Shown: positions 1-5,689, counted from the first letter of the stretch. The stretch: 5,689 bases of DNA from JALHSV01 sp964553535 (GCA_964553535.1 CAZKLK010000119.1:1-5689); one strand, 5' to 3'. Made by a program: numbers and translations. Notes: generated from the sequence alone by a model not told the origin.

Positions 1-125
1 TTAAATTTTTCCTAACATAATATATAAAAAATGAGGAGCTTGCTGAGTTTCAACATACAGTATTATCAAAGCCTCAATAGCCAAAGGGTTCAGAAAAGGA
101 GCAGGGTTCCCCGGTTCATTTATTC
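1..125. other. AT-rich upstream region of the glycosidase gene
   Basis: This stretch is distinctly AT-rich in its first 30 bases, then mixed. A TATATAAA-like segment near 21-28 could belong to a plus-strand promoter, but any -35 element would fall at or outside the window edge, so no promoter is called. A purine-rich AAAAGGAG lies at 94-101, about 24 bases before the ATG at 126, which is too far to serve it. A 32-codon open frame (31-129) ends by overlapping that ATG, but it has no ribosome binding site. No RNA gene, terminator or repeat is evident. Confidence 0.5.
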
Positions 126-1724
126 ATGAATGGCATCCTGCACATAAAAAATATGCCGCGAAAAGTACATCTGCCCGGTTGCGGCAAAAAATCTTATCTG
201 ATAGACTTCCCTATGGCGAACGGGGAAATAATCACTGGTGGAGCTGTTGAAAAAAAACTTTATCAGCTCATTATCGGCAGGCTTGACGGAGAACGCATCT
301 CTGATCCCGAGTATAAAGAAAAAATCATCCGGCAAGTTCAAAATGGTATTGGCGGGTTCATTTTGTTCGGGGGAAGCAAGGATGAGGCTGTTCATTTTAT
401 CGAAATGCTGCAGGCTGCCGCGCATACGCCATTGTTTATAGCCGCGGATATCGAGCGCGGGGTAGGGCAGCAGGTTAATGGCGCGACTCTTTTCCCTTGT
501 CAGATGGCGATGGCTGCCGCCACCGACAGGCTTAATCCTGATGATGTCAGAACCCTCGACACAGCCATACAATCAATCGCCGCGGAAGCCGCGCATATCG
601 GCATCAATATGCCGCTGATACCCGTTCTTGACGTCAATCAGGACCCTGATAACCCCATTATTTGTACGCGGGCGTTTTCTGATGACCCTGAAGTTGTTTC
701 ATGGTTTGGAATGCGATATATTGAATTTCTTGAAAAAACCGGGCTTGTGAGTTGCGCCAAGCATTTTCCGGGGCATGGTCACACCTCAGTGGACTCGCAT
801 ATAGCACTTCCCGTTATCAGGAAATCCTATGAAGAAATACTGGGCACGGATCTTGTGCCGTTCAGAAACGCCGTGAAGCAAGGGGTCGGCAGTATCATGG
901 TCGGACATTTGAGCGTGCCGGCTATAGACCCGGCGCCAGCAAGCCTGTCGCGCGTGGTACATCTGATGCTGAGGAACACTCTTGGATTTGAAGGACTTAT
1001 CCTGACCGATGCCCTGACAATGAATGCGCTTGACGATATCCCCGATGCCGCCGTCCGTTGTCTGAATGCCGGGGCTGACATACTGCTGCATCCGGCGGAC
1101 CCCGGTGAAACCGTGAAAACGATAGCATCAGCCGTAAGGTCGGGCCTGCTTCCCGAAGATCGGATAGACGCCGCCCTGACCAGAATCGTGAAAAGAAAGA
1201 AAACACTGCGGAGCATTAGAAAAGAAAATGTGGATTATGAGGCGCATGCAGTTCTCTCGGCGCAACTTGGCGAGAAATCTGTCAGCCTCGTCAGGGGGGC
1301 GCCGGAAATTGCACCTGTCGCTGGTGGGGGGAGCATTCATATATTTATTGCGGGCGAAAATGAACTCTCAGGATCGTCTCCGTTGCGAAGCCTCACACCA
1401 CACGTCTTTATGGTCGGTGAACACGGCAAAGAAATGGATATTCGAAACTCAATATCTGTCATCGCCATCTTCACGAGTATTGCTGCATGGAAGGACAGAT
1501 CGGGAATAAGCCGGGATGAAAGGCAATTGATTCATTCTGTCATACGCAATTCCGGCAAATCCATTGTCGTTTCATTCGGAAATCCTTATGTGTTGCGGCA
1601 TTTCCCTGAAGCCGATGCGCTTGTCGCCGCCTATGAGGCGTCTGATCAGGCCCAGAGGGCGGTTGTCGGGTGGATAACCGGTTCACGGAGATTTCAAGGC
1701 AGAATACCTGTCAGCCTCTCATGA
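126..1724 (+). CDS. nagZ: Family 3 glycoside hydrolase, beta-N-acetylhexosaminidase (NagZ-like), two-domain form
   Basis: Predicted exo-acting beta-N-acetylglucosaminidase; NagZ members release GlcNAc from muropeptides in cytoplasmic peptidoglycan recycling. The N-terminal TIM-barrel domain spans roughly residues 42-360. It carries the hallmark KHFPGHG segment at 212-218 followed by VDSH at 222-225, whose Asp223-His225 pair matches the Asp-His general acid/base dyad of this branch. The probable nucleophile is Asp295 in LTDALTM. The substrate-pocket segment ADIERGVGQQV is at 107-117. Residue 219 is His where many NagZ proteins have Asp (GHGDT). A second alpha/beta domain (about 375-532) makes the protein longer than the roughly 340-residue enterobacterial NagZ. 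No signal peptide is visible. The start is uncertain: ATGs at 126, 153 and 213 all lack a good Shine-Dalgarno, and the family-like sequence begins only around residue 40, so 213 is plausible. The family call is firm; the peptidoglycan substrate is inferred. Confidence 0.9.
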   Translation: MNGILHIKNMPRKVHLPGCGKKSYLIDFPMANGEIITGGAVEKKLYQLIIGRLDGERISDPEYKEKIIRQVQNGIGGFILFGGSKDEAVHFIEMLQAAAHTPLFIAADIERGVGQQVNGATLFPCQMAMAAATDRLNPDDVRTLDTAIQSIAAEAAHIGINMPLIPVLDVNQDPDNPIICTRAFSDDPEVVSWFGMRYIEFLEKTGLVSCAKHFPGHGHTSVDSHIALPVIRKSYEEILGTDLVPFRNAVKQGVGSIMVGHLSVPAIDPAPASLSRVVHLMLRNTLGFEGLILTDALTMNALDDIPDAAVRCLNAGADILLHPADPGETVKTIASAVRSGLLPEDRIDAALTRIVKRKKTLRSIRKENVDYEAHAVLSAQLGEKSVSLVRGAPEIAPVAGGGSIHIFIAGENELSGSSPLRSLTPHVFMVGEHGKEMDIRNSISVIAIFTSIAAWKDRSGISRDERQLIHSVIRNSGKSIVVSFGNPYVLRHFPEADALVAAYEASDQAQRAVVGWITGSRRFQGRIPVSLS

Positions 1725-1725
1725 G

Positions 1726-2613
1726 ATGGATCTAAATACAGTATCTTTTCGCGGAGATAAGAAAAAACCTTCGGTGGTATTCATCCACGGGCTCGGCATG
1801 GACAAAGATATATGGGCGAATCCATCCAGATCGAGAATTCTGGGGGGGATGCTGCCGCTCGCCCGGATTCTGAGAAGCAGTTCGGGGAAGTCCTCCCGAA
1901 ATCTCGCGACCCTCTTCGACGACTTTAGAAAAAGGGAATGCCCTGTTATTTCATGGAGCCAGCGGAGACCGGCCGGCCCAATTAATTCCGTCGTCCCGGA
2001 ACTGAGAGAGATCATACGGATTGCATGCCGGATGTCGGATGCCGGATTCATCCTCATCGGGCACAGCAGGGGCGGACTTATCGGGCGAAAATATCTCTTG
2101 AAGGGGGACAGCCTCTGTCAGGGTCTCATCACAATCGCCACCCCTCATAAGGGCAGCGCTGTTGCCAGGCTTGCCCGATACGTCAGTTCCCTGACCTTTC
2201 TGATTACCCCCTTTGTTTCCGCAAATAACAGAAGTCATTTCTCGCAGGCGCTCGGACGAATACGTGAACTTCTGAAGAGCAGGGCGTTGCAGGAACTTCT
2301 GCCCGAGTCGTCTTTCTTCAAGACATTGTGTGACGGTCCTCTTGAAGGTGTTTCTTATATTTCAGCCGGCGGTACAAATCCGGCGCTCTTTACCTATTCA
2401 TCCTTGTCTTTCCCGGGAATCCTGGAAAATGTCATTCCCGAAAATCTCTATCCGGATGAGATGAAAAATGGCAAGGGCGACGGACTTGTGTCCGCGGATA
2501 GTTCAAAGATTCCCTGGGGTAACGAGCATTTCGATTTCGATTGCAACCATGCAGAAATACTCTTTGATGAAACGGCGAGAGGCGCTATTTTGAATGCGGC
2601 AGAAAAGATATGA
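1726..2613 (+). CDS. Alpha/beta-hydrolase, lipase/esterase type
   Basis: Predicted cytoplasmic serine hydrolase of 295 residues acting on an ester or lipid-like substrate that cannot be named from sequence. The first strand and oxyanion-hole segment VVFIHGLGMDKDIW is at 17-30. The nucleophile elbow GHSRGG is at 112-117, with Ser114 as the catalytic serine. An ATPHKGS segment at 138-144 is typical of PGAP1/lipase-like hydrolases. Asp252 in GDGLVS and His275 in NHAEILF are the likely acid and base, completing the triad. There is no signal peptide or clear membrane segment. The ATG follows the glycosidase stop by a single base, and no Shine-Dalgarno is seen within the preceding 20 bases. Translational coupling and co-transcription with the glycosidase are therefore likely. 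A joint role in envelope turnover is possible but unproven. Confidence 0.85.
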   Translation: MDLNTVSFRGDKKKPSVVFIHGLGMDKDIWANPSRSRILGGMLPLARILRSSSGKSSRNLATLFDDFRKRECPVISWSQRRPAGPINSVVPELREIIRIACRMSDAGFILIGHSRGGLIGRKYLLKGDSLCQGLITIATPHKGSAVARLARYVSSLTFLITPFVSANNRSHFSQALGRIRELLKSRALQELLPESSFFKTLCDGPLEGVSYISAGGTNPALFTYSSLSFPGILENVIPENLYPDEMKNGKGDGLVSADSSKIPWGNEHFDFDCNHAEILFDETARGAILNAAEKI

Positions 2614-2629
2614 ACAATCCATTCTCCGG

Positions 2630-4456
2630 TCATAGCAAAACTCTTATCCCGCCATGCAAGGAAAAACCCGGAGTTGCATAACTACCGGTCTCTTCATACT
2701 TTTCATCAAGGATGTTTTCCGCCCTGATAAAAAGTGTCAGTTCTTTTGACACCTTGCAACTGCCGCTCATATTTATGACCGAGTATGACGACAATGTCCT
2801 TCTTGCAGAAGAATCGAACCGCTTACCGGCAAACAGGTAATCAGCGACTAAAGCAGAATTTTTATTTGAGACCTCAGCTGTCACCGTTACCTTATCTCTG
2901 GGTCTGAGAGGCAGCTGCTTCCCGGAATTTCTGTCTTCCGAATTGAGATGTATATAACCCGCCTTAAGTTTTAAGAGATCGCTTACATCTGCGGCTGCGC
3001 TTGTCTCAATGCCTTTTACCCGGGCGGCAGCAATGTTTGCGGCGGTATATGTCTCAGGATCTGTCAATATCAGATTCTCGTATTTCTGATCAAAATATGT
3101 CATGGAAATACGCAGTCTGCCTGAAAAAAAATCATTTGAAAGACCTATCTCCCACGATTCGGTCTCCTCTGGTTTGAGATCCCTGTTCCCGTAAAATGGG
3201 AAAAACAGCTCGTTCAGGGCGGGCGCCCTGAACCCGGTCCCGTAGCCCGCTCTGATAGTTGCATCGGTGGAAGGCAGATTATAAACTGCTCCGAACCGGC
3301 AGGTGGCTTTTGTTCCGGACGCATCCCGGTCATCGTATCTCGCGCCGGCAGTCACCACAAACGCATCGTCAAAAAGTTTCAGCTTATTGTTTATGAACAC
3401 TGCGTAATTTTCAAGCGACTCGTCAAAATTCCCATGATTGTTCCCTTTCTCTTTTCTGTATTCGATACCGGCAACTACCGAATAGTATCGGGCCGGGAAA
3501 ATATTATGTTGCCAGTCAGCCGTCATGGCAGACGTATCAATCTTTGCGTTGTTGAATACCGTGTCAGCATCCCTGAAGTTGATCGAATCCTTTGCCAGTG
3601 ATATCCTCAATGTCTGATTCCAGGCGTCGGAAAGGCGGAGCATTGCCCTGCCTGAAAAGAGCGCATGGTGTCCGCTTTGCACAAAATTCAGATCATCGGC
3701 GGCTGTTCGCGCGGAAAAGTCGAATCCGTCAAGTTCCGATCTGTCGTAAGAATATGCGCCGGCAACCTCGAACCTGAGCGCATCCGCCGGCTGGAATCCC
3801 GCTTTCCCGGAGAGTGATGAGTTCCGGTATCCGTCCCGTTCGTTTCCCGATGCCGCCGCCGAAAAGCCGGCAGTCCGAAAATGCGTTGCGGTCAGTCTGA
3901 AATCCGTTGTTTTACGGCTGCCGGCTATGGTGCCCGTGGTCTTCAGGGTTTCATTTGAACCGGCTTCCAGGGAAACGTCTGCTTTGATATCCCCATCTCC
4001 TTTTTTCGTAATAATGCTGATGACCCCGGCCATGGCATCCGAACCATATGCGGTGCTCTGAGGCCCTTTCACAATCTCGATCCTCTCGATGTTGTCGACG
4101 CTGATGCCTGAAAAATCGAACCCCCCTGTTGCGGTGCTGTTCGCCCGTATGCCGTCAATCAGCACCAGAGCGTGAGAAGAATTTCCACCGCGAAACAGCA
4201 CAGAGGCAACTTTGCCGGGGCCGCCGTACTGAATGACATGCAAGCCGGGAATTTGCCGGAAGACGTCGGGAAGAAAAGTGACGTTCATCTTCCGGATATC
4301 CGAATGCGTTATGACAGTTACGCCGCTGGAGATTTCTCCGATAGGTTCCTCTATGCGCGTTGCCGTGACCACGATTTCATGGAGCATGACCCTTTCTTCT
4401 GCCGATGCCGGCAGCGCCATCAGAAGTAAGAACGCGACCAGTAAAACGGGTTTCAT
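2630..4456 (-). CDS. btuB: TonB-dependent outer-membrane receptor, BtuB-type (cobalamin)
   Basis: Predicted outer-membrane beta-barrel that takes up corrinoids using TonB energy. It has 608 residues, close to E. coli BtuB. A signal peptide occupies residues 1-19 (hydrophobic VLLVAFLLLMAL, then PASA before EE). A TonB box-like EIVVTAT is at 27-33. The plug domain is about 40-150, with LPDVFRQIPGLHV, VLFRGGNSSHALVLIDG and ERIEIVKGPQSTAYGSDAMAGVISI. The remainder is a barrel rich in alternating aromatic/polar strands, including the conserved GYGTGFRAPALNELF (404-418), LKPEETESWEIG (427-438) and the C-terminal NILDEKYEETGSYATPG. The final residue is Leu rather than the usual Phe/Trp. A strong ribosome binding site precedes the ATG, 23 bases after the ATPase stop. 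The family is certain; B12 as ligand rests on the upstream cobalamin riboswitch plus BtuB-like length and sequence. Confidence 0.92.
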   Translation of the reverse strand: MKPVLLVAFLLLMALPASAEERVMLHEIVVTATRIEEPIGEISSGVTVITHSDIRKMNVTFLPDVFRQIPGLHVIQYGGPGKVASVLFRGGNSSHALVLIDGIRANSTATGGFDFSGISVDNIERIEIVKGPQSTAYGSDAMAGVISIITKKGDGDIKADVSLEAGSNETLKTTGTIAGSRKTTDFRLTATHFRTAGFSAAASGNERDGYRNSSLSGKAGFQPADALRFEVAGAYSYDRSELDGFDFSARTAADDLNFVQSGHHALFSGRAMLRLSDAWNQTLRISLAKDSINFRDADTVFNNAKIDTSAMTADWQHNIFPARYYSVVAGIEYRKEKGNNHGNFDESLENYAVFINNKLKLFDDAFVVTAGARYDDRDASGTKATCRFGAVYNLPSTDATIRAGYGTGFRAPALNELFFPFYGNRDLKPEETESWEIGLSNDFFSGRLRISMTYFDQKYENLILTDPETYTAANIAAARVKGIETSAAADVSDLLKLKAGYIHLNSEDRNSGKQLPLRPRDKVTVTAEVSNKNSALVADYLFAGKRFDSSARRTLSSYSVINMSGSCKVSKELTLFIRAENILDEKYEETGSYATPGFSLHGGIRVLL

Positions 4457-4463
4457 TTGCGAG

Positions 4464-4470
4464 CCTCCTT
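4464..4470 (-). promoter_or_regulatory. Ribosome binding site of the TonB-dependent receptor
   Basis: AAGGAGG on the minus strand lies 7 bases before the receptor ATG, in the 23-base gap after the ATPase stop codon. It is near-perfect and fixes the start at 4456. The receptor therefore has its own strong initiation site although it is presumably co-transcribed with the ATPase. Confidence 0.85.
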
Positions 4471-4479
4471 AAATAAAGA

Positions 4480-5250
4480 TTATGTTTGTACCGTATATAG
4501 TGCTTGTCCTGAATGATTGCTCTGCACTGTAATATCCAGGTCAAAAGCTTCCCTGAGCGTTCCTGCCGTGAGAGTTTTGCCGGGGCTTCCGACAGCAAGA
4601 ATCCTGCCCTCCTTCATCACGATCACTCGTTCGAATTGGAACGCCATATTGATGTCATGGAGTGCCATCAGGACGGAAATGCCTTTTTCTTTCCTCAATT
4701 TATTGAGGAGTCTCATGATGTCGACCTGGTATTTGATGTCGAGATTCGCCAGCGGCTCATCGAGGAGAAGAATTCCCGCTCCCTGCACTAATATCATGGC
4801 AATGAACGCCCTTCTCTTTTCTCCGCCGCTCAGATTTGTTACCGGCCAGTCCGATTTATCGCTCAACCCCACCGTATCCAGCGCTTCCTCAATTTTTATC
4901 GACGGCGGGGTCTCATAGGGGTAGAAGCCCATAATGGCGATATCCCTGACTTTAAAAGGAATCTCTACGTCGAGGATCTGTGGAAGGTAGCACAGGAGTT
5001 TCGCGCGGTCCCGGTTCTTATAGGATCGCAGGGGTCTGTTCCAGAGAGTTACGAGGCCGGAGGCCGGTTTCAATATCCCGCTTGCAAGTTTCAGAACCGT
5101 TGATTTTCCGGAGCCATTGGCGCCGATAAGTCCAATGCTTTCTCCCTCTTCAAGCAGGAATGAAAGATGCGATATGAATTCTTTATCGCGACGGTAAGAA
5201 AACGCGACGTTATCGACTTTCAGGATGGCGTGATCTGACGGGGCTGTCAT
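4480..5250 (-). CDS. btuD: ABC transporter ATP-binding protein, BtuD/FecE type (cobalamin import)
   Basis: Predicted cytoplasmic ATPase subunit of a type II importer for corrinoids (the family also serves iron-siderophore and heme). From the ATG at 5250 it has 256 residues. Walker A is GANGSGKST (43-51), the Q-loop Gln is in LPQ (91), the signature is LSGGE (140-144), Walker B is ILLLDEP (160-166), the D-loop ANLD follows at 168-171, and the switch His198 is in ALHD. The segment around VRDIAIMGFYPY is typical of the FecE/BtuD subfamily. The frame stays open to a TTG at 5274, but the ATG at 5250 is preferred: GGGAGGAGAGG precedes it and homology starts just after it. A 17-codon leader ORF stops one base before this ATG. 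Cobalamin is assigned from the upstream riboswitch and the following BtuB-type receptor. The permease and binding protein are absent from the operon as seen here. Confidence 0.9.
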   Translation of the reverse strand: MTAPSDHAILKVDNVAFSYRRDKEFISHLSFLLEEGESIGLIGANGSGKSTVLKLASGILKPASGLVTLWNRPLRSYKNRDRAKLLCYLPQILDVEIPFKVRDIAIMGFYPYETPPSIKIEEALDTVGLSDKSDWPVTNLSGGEKRRAFIAMILVQGAGILLLDEPLANLDIKYQVDIMRLLNKLRKEKGISVLMALHDINMAFQFERVIVMKEGRILAVGSPGKTLTAGTLREAFDLDITVQSNHSGQALYTVQT

Positions 5251-5251
5251 G

Positions 5252-5305
5252 TCACCTCTCCTCCCTGTATTCAAGGCAGGATAGGCGATCGGAAAAGATG
5301 CTCAT
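5252..5305 (-). CDS. Putative 17-codon leader ORF, translationally coupled to the ATPase
   Basis: The minus strand carries an ATG at 5305 preceded by GGGAGG with a 6-base spacer, an excellent initiation site. It opens a short frame encoding MSIFSDRLSCLEYREER and ends with TGA at 5254-5252, one base before the ATPase ATG. The ribosome binding site overlaps a potential stem (TTTCC at 5325-5321 with GGAAA at 5313-5309) directly downstream of the cobalamin riboswitch. The leader may therefore be the element whose initiation the riboswitch controls, with ATPase translation following by re-initiation. The peptide matches no family I recognise. It could instead be the residual start of a lost gene or chance. 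Seen: the ORF, RBS and spacing. Inferred: the coupling. Confidence 0.5.
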   Translation of the reverse strand: MSIFSDRLSCLEYREER

Positions 5306-5308
5306 TGC

Positions 5309-5325
5309 TTTCCTCCCTCGGGAAA
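5309..5325 (-). promoter_or_regulatory. Possible Shine-Dalgarno-sequestering hairpin
   Basis: On the minus strand TTTCC (5325-5321) can pair with GGAAA (5313-5309) across the 7-base loop CGAGGGA. This places the GGGAGG ribosome binding site of the leader ORF partly in the stem and partly in the loop. No U-tract follows, so a translational off-state is more plausible than a terminator. The stem is only 5 bp, so support is modest. Confidence 0.4.
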
Positions 5326-5330
5326 TTAGC

Positions 5331-5375
5331 GTCCGCCTCTGGAGCGCTGCTCTTCCTTCGCTCTGAACTCCGGAC
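5331..5375 (-). promoter_or_regulatory. Riboswitch-adjacent stem-loop (P13-like / expression platform)
   Basis: On the minus strand an outer stem pairs GTCCG (5375-5371) with CGGAC (5335-5331). An inner stem pairs GAGCG (5363-5359) with CGCTC (5346-5342) around a purine-rich 12-base loop. It lies just 3' of the B12 box, where cobalamin riboswitches usually carry the hairpin whose loop kisses loop L5. I could not identify a convincing kissing complement by eye. No U-tract follows it. Confidence 0.5.
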
Positions 5376-5437
5376 GATTGTTAGGTCTGGACAGGTCTTC
5401 CGGCTTGGGGCTTTTAAATTCTCTACTTGCCCGCCTT

Positions 5438-5463
5438 CCCAGTGGTTTTTAAACCACCAGTGG
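5438..5463 (-). repeat. Native riboswitch arm hairpin with duplicated CCAGTGG
   Basis: On the plus strand CCAGTGG occurs at 5439-5445 and 5457-5463, flanking TTTTTAAACCA. On the RNA (minus) strand ACTGG, TGGTTT, AAACCA and CTGGG form the hairpin expected for the peripheral arm that ends in the conserved CTGGGAAGGC. This shows that the arm itself is intact and that the insert lies just 5' of it in the RNA. Confidence 0.6.
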
Positions 5464-5552
5464 TTTTAAAAACAGTGTTTAGTTTCGAGTTATTAGCTGT
5501 TGGTTAGAAAAAAACTATTCACTAATAACTTTTCACTATTCACTGCTTTTTG
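5464..5552. repeat. Palindromic MITE/REP-like element inserted in the riboswitch
   Basis: An AT-rich, about 89-bp element folds on itself. Outer arms are AAAAACAGTG (5468-5477) and CACTGCTTTTT (5541-5551), complementary apart from one bulged base. A middle match is TAGT/ACTA. Inner arms are the perfect 9-bp pair AGTTATTAG (5488-5496) and CTAATAACT (5522-5530). One side contains the direct repeat ACTATTCACT twice (5514-5523 and 5535-5544). Deleting it, together with one copy of a flanking CC/GG dinucleotide, joins GAAAGCC to ACTGG on the minus strand and restores a standard riboswitch arm. It encodes no protein. Seen: the palindrome and the interruption. Inferred: that it arrived as a mobile or REP-like unit; it could also be in situ growth of the loop. 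Confidence 0.65.
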
Positions 5553-5650
5553 GGCTTTCGTTCCCTTCACGGCTGCGGGGCAGCGGGAGAATTGCCGTTG
5601 CGGCGCACTCCACTTCCCTGACTTCCAGCCAGGATTCTTAGACGGAATTT

Positions 5651-5678
5651 TTTATCACATCGACGGATTGTTTGTCAA
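5651..5678 (-). promoter_or_regulatory. Sigma70-type promoter of the B12 uptake operon
   Basis: On the minus strand a perfect -35 TTGACA (5678-5673) is separated by 16 bases from GATAAA (5656-5651). That -10 matches the consensus at 4 of 6 positions and is preceded by TGT, an extended -10 arrangement. Transcription would start near 5642-5645, just before the first riboswitch stem. This is the position expected for a riboswitch leader promoter. Confidence 0.7.
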
Positions 5679-5689
5679 TAAAGCGTCTT

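Larger units (their letters stand above)
5388..5640 (-). ncRNA. Cobalamin riboswitch (B12 element) interrupted by a hairpin insert
   Basis: Read on the minus strand, the conserved class elements appear in order. A variable stem pairs CCTGGCT with AGTCAGG. GGGAA follows, then a P5-like stem GGAG...CTCC and the signature CGCTGCCCCGCAGCCGTGA (close to the consensus GCCCCCGCAACTGTAA). Then come GGGAACGAAAGCC, CTGGGAAGGC, and the B12 box GCCGGAAGACCTGTC at 5404-5390. A promoter lies upstream and the BtuD/BtuB-type genes downstream, the expected context for adenosyl- or methylcobalamin repression of B12 uptake. The conserved arm between GAAAGCC and CTGGGAAGGC is expanded by about 90 nt of self-complementary repeat sequence. 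The P5 loop also holds an extra 11-nt mini-hairpin. Boundaries are approximate. Whether the aptamer still binds is unknown. Confidence 0.88.

Noticed and set aside
31..129. A 32-codon ORF ending in an ATGA overlap with the glycosidase start
   Set aside because: It has no ribosome binding site, and its composition (Arg/Ser-rich, no recognisable pattern) looks like chance. The glycosidase start at 126 is itself uncertain.
827..1216. Long minus-strand open frames inside the glycosidase gene
   Set aside because: They are antisense shadows of a clearly conserved enzyme and have no recognisable motifs or initiation signals.
2624..2673. Inverted match CTCCGG...CCGGAG near the convergent gene ends as a possible terminator
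   Set aside because: The arms are only 6 bp with about 38 bases between them, with no following T-tract, and they lie mostly inside the receptor coding sequence.
5251..5274. TTG start at 5274 for the ATPase, adding eight residues
   Set aside because: The extension (MNTGRRGD) is encoded by the ribosome-binding-site region itself. The ATG at 5250 has a strong Shine-Dalgarno and directly precedes the family-like sequence.
5331..5375. The post-B12-box stem-loop as an intrinsic terminator
   Set aside because: No run of U follows it on the minus strand. The next bases are GCTAATTTCCC, so translational control fits better.
5438..5550. A CRISPR-like array suggested by the repeated CCAGTGG and ACTATTCACT units
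   Set aside because: The repeats are too short and irregularly spaced, the units form one palindrome, and the region lies inside a riboswitch.

Overview
The window looks like a Gram-negative bacterial chromosome segment of moderate GC content. It encodes a TonB-dependent outer-membrane receptor with a signal peptide, which implies an outer membrane. The phylum cannot be fixed from the sequence. The short TTCACTATTCACT-type intergenic repeat and the overall gene style are compatible with a Nitrospirota- or Desulfobacterota-like organism, but that is only a guess.

Left half, plus strand: a two-gene unit. A 532-residue family 3 glycoside hydrolase of the beta-N-acetylhexosaminidase (NagZ-like) branch is followed one base later by a 295-residue alpha/beta-hydrolase of the lipase/esterase type. 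The hydrolase has no Shine-Dalgarno sequence of its own, so it is probably translated by coupling. Both look cytoplasmic.

Right half, minus strand, converging on the first unit with only 16 bases between stop codons: a vitamin B12 uptake operon. Read in its own direction it has a sigma70-like promoter at the window's right edge, a cobalamin riboswitch, a translational expression platform, a 17-codon leader ORF with a strong ribosome binding site, an ABC-transporter ATPase (BtuD/FecE type), and a BtuB-type TonB-dependent receptor. The riboswitch is what assigns the ATPase and receptor to corrinoid uptake. The permease (BtuC) and binding protein (BtuF) are not between riboswitch and receptor and must be encoded elsewhere.

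The most unusual feature is in the riboswitch. An approximately 90-nt AT-rich, self-complementary repeat lies between two conserved segments of the aptamer, GAAAGCC and ACTGG...CTGGGAAGGC. Removing it restores a canonical arm. It looks like a small palindromic (MITE/REP-like) element inserted where its own hairpin could be tolerated as an extra helix. A second unusual feature is the short leader ORF, whose ribosome binding site sits in a potential sequestering hairpin and whose stop lies one base before the ATPase start. The riboswitch may therefore control the ATPase through coupled translation of this leader.
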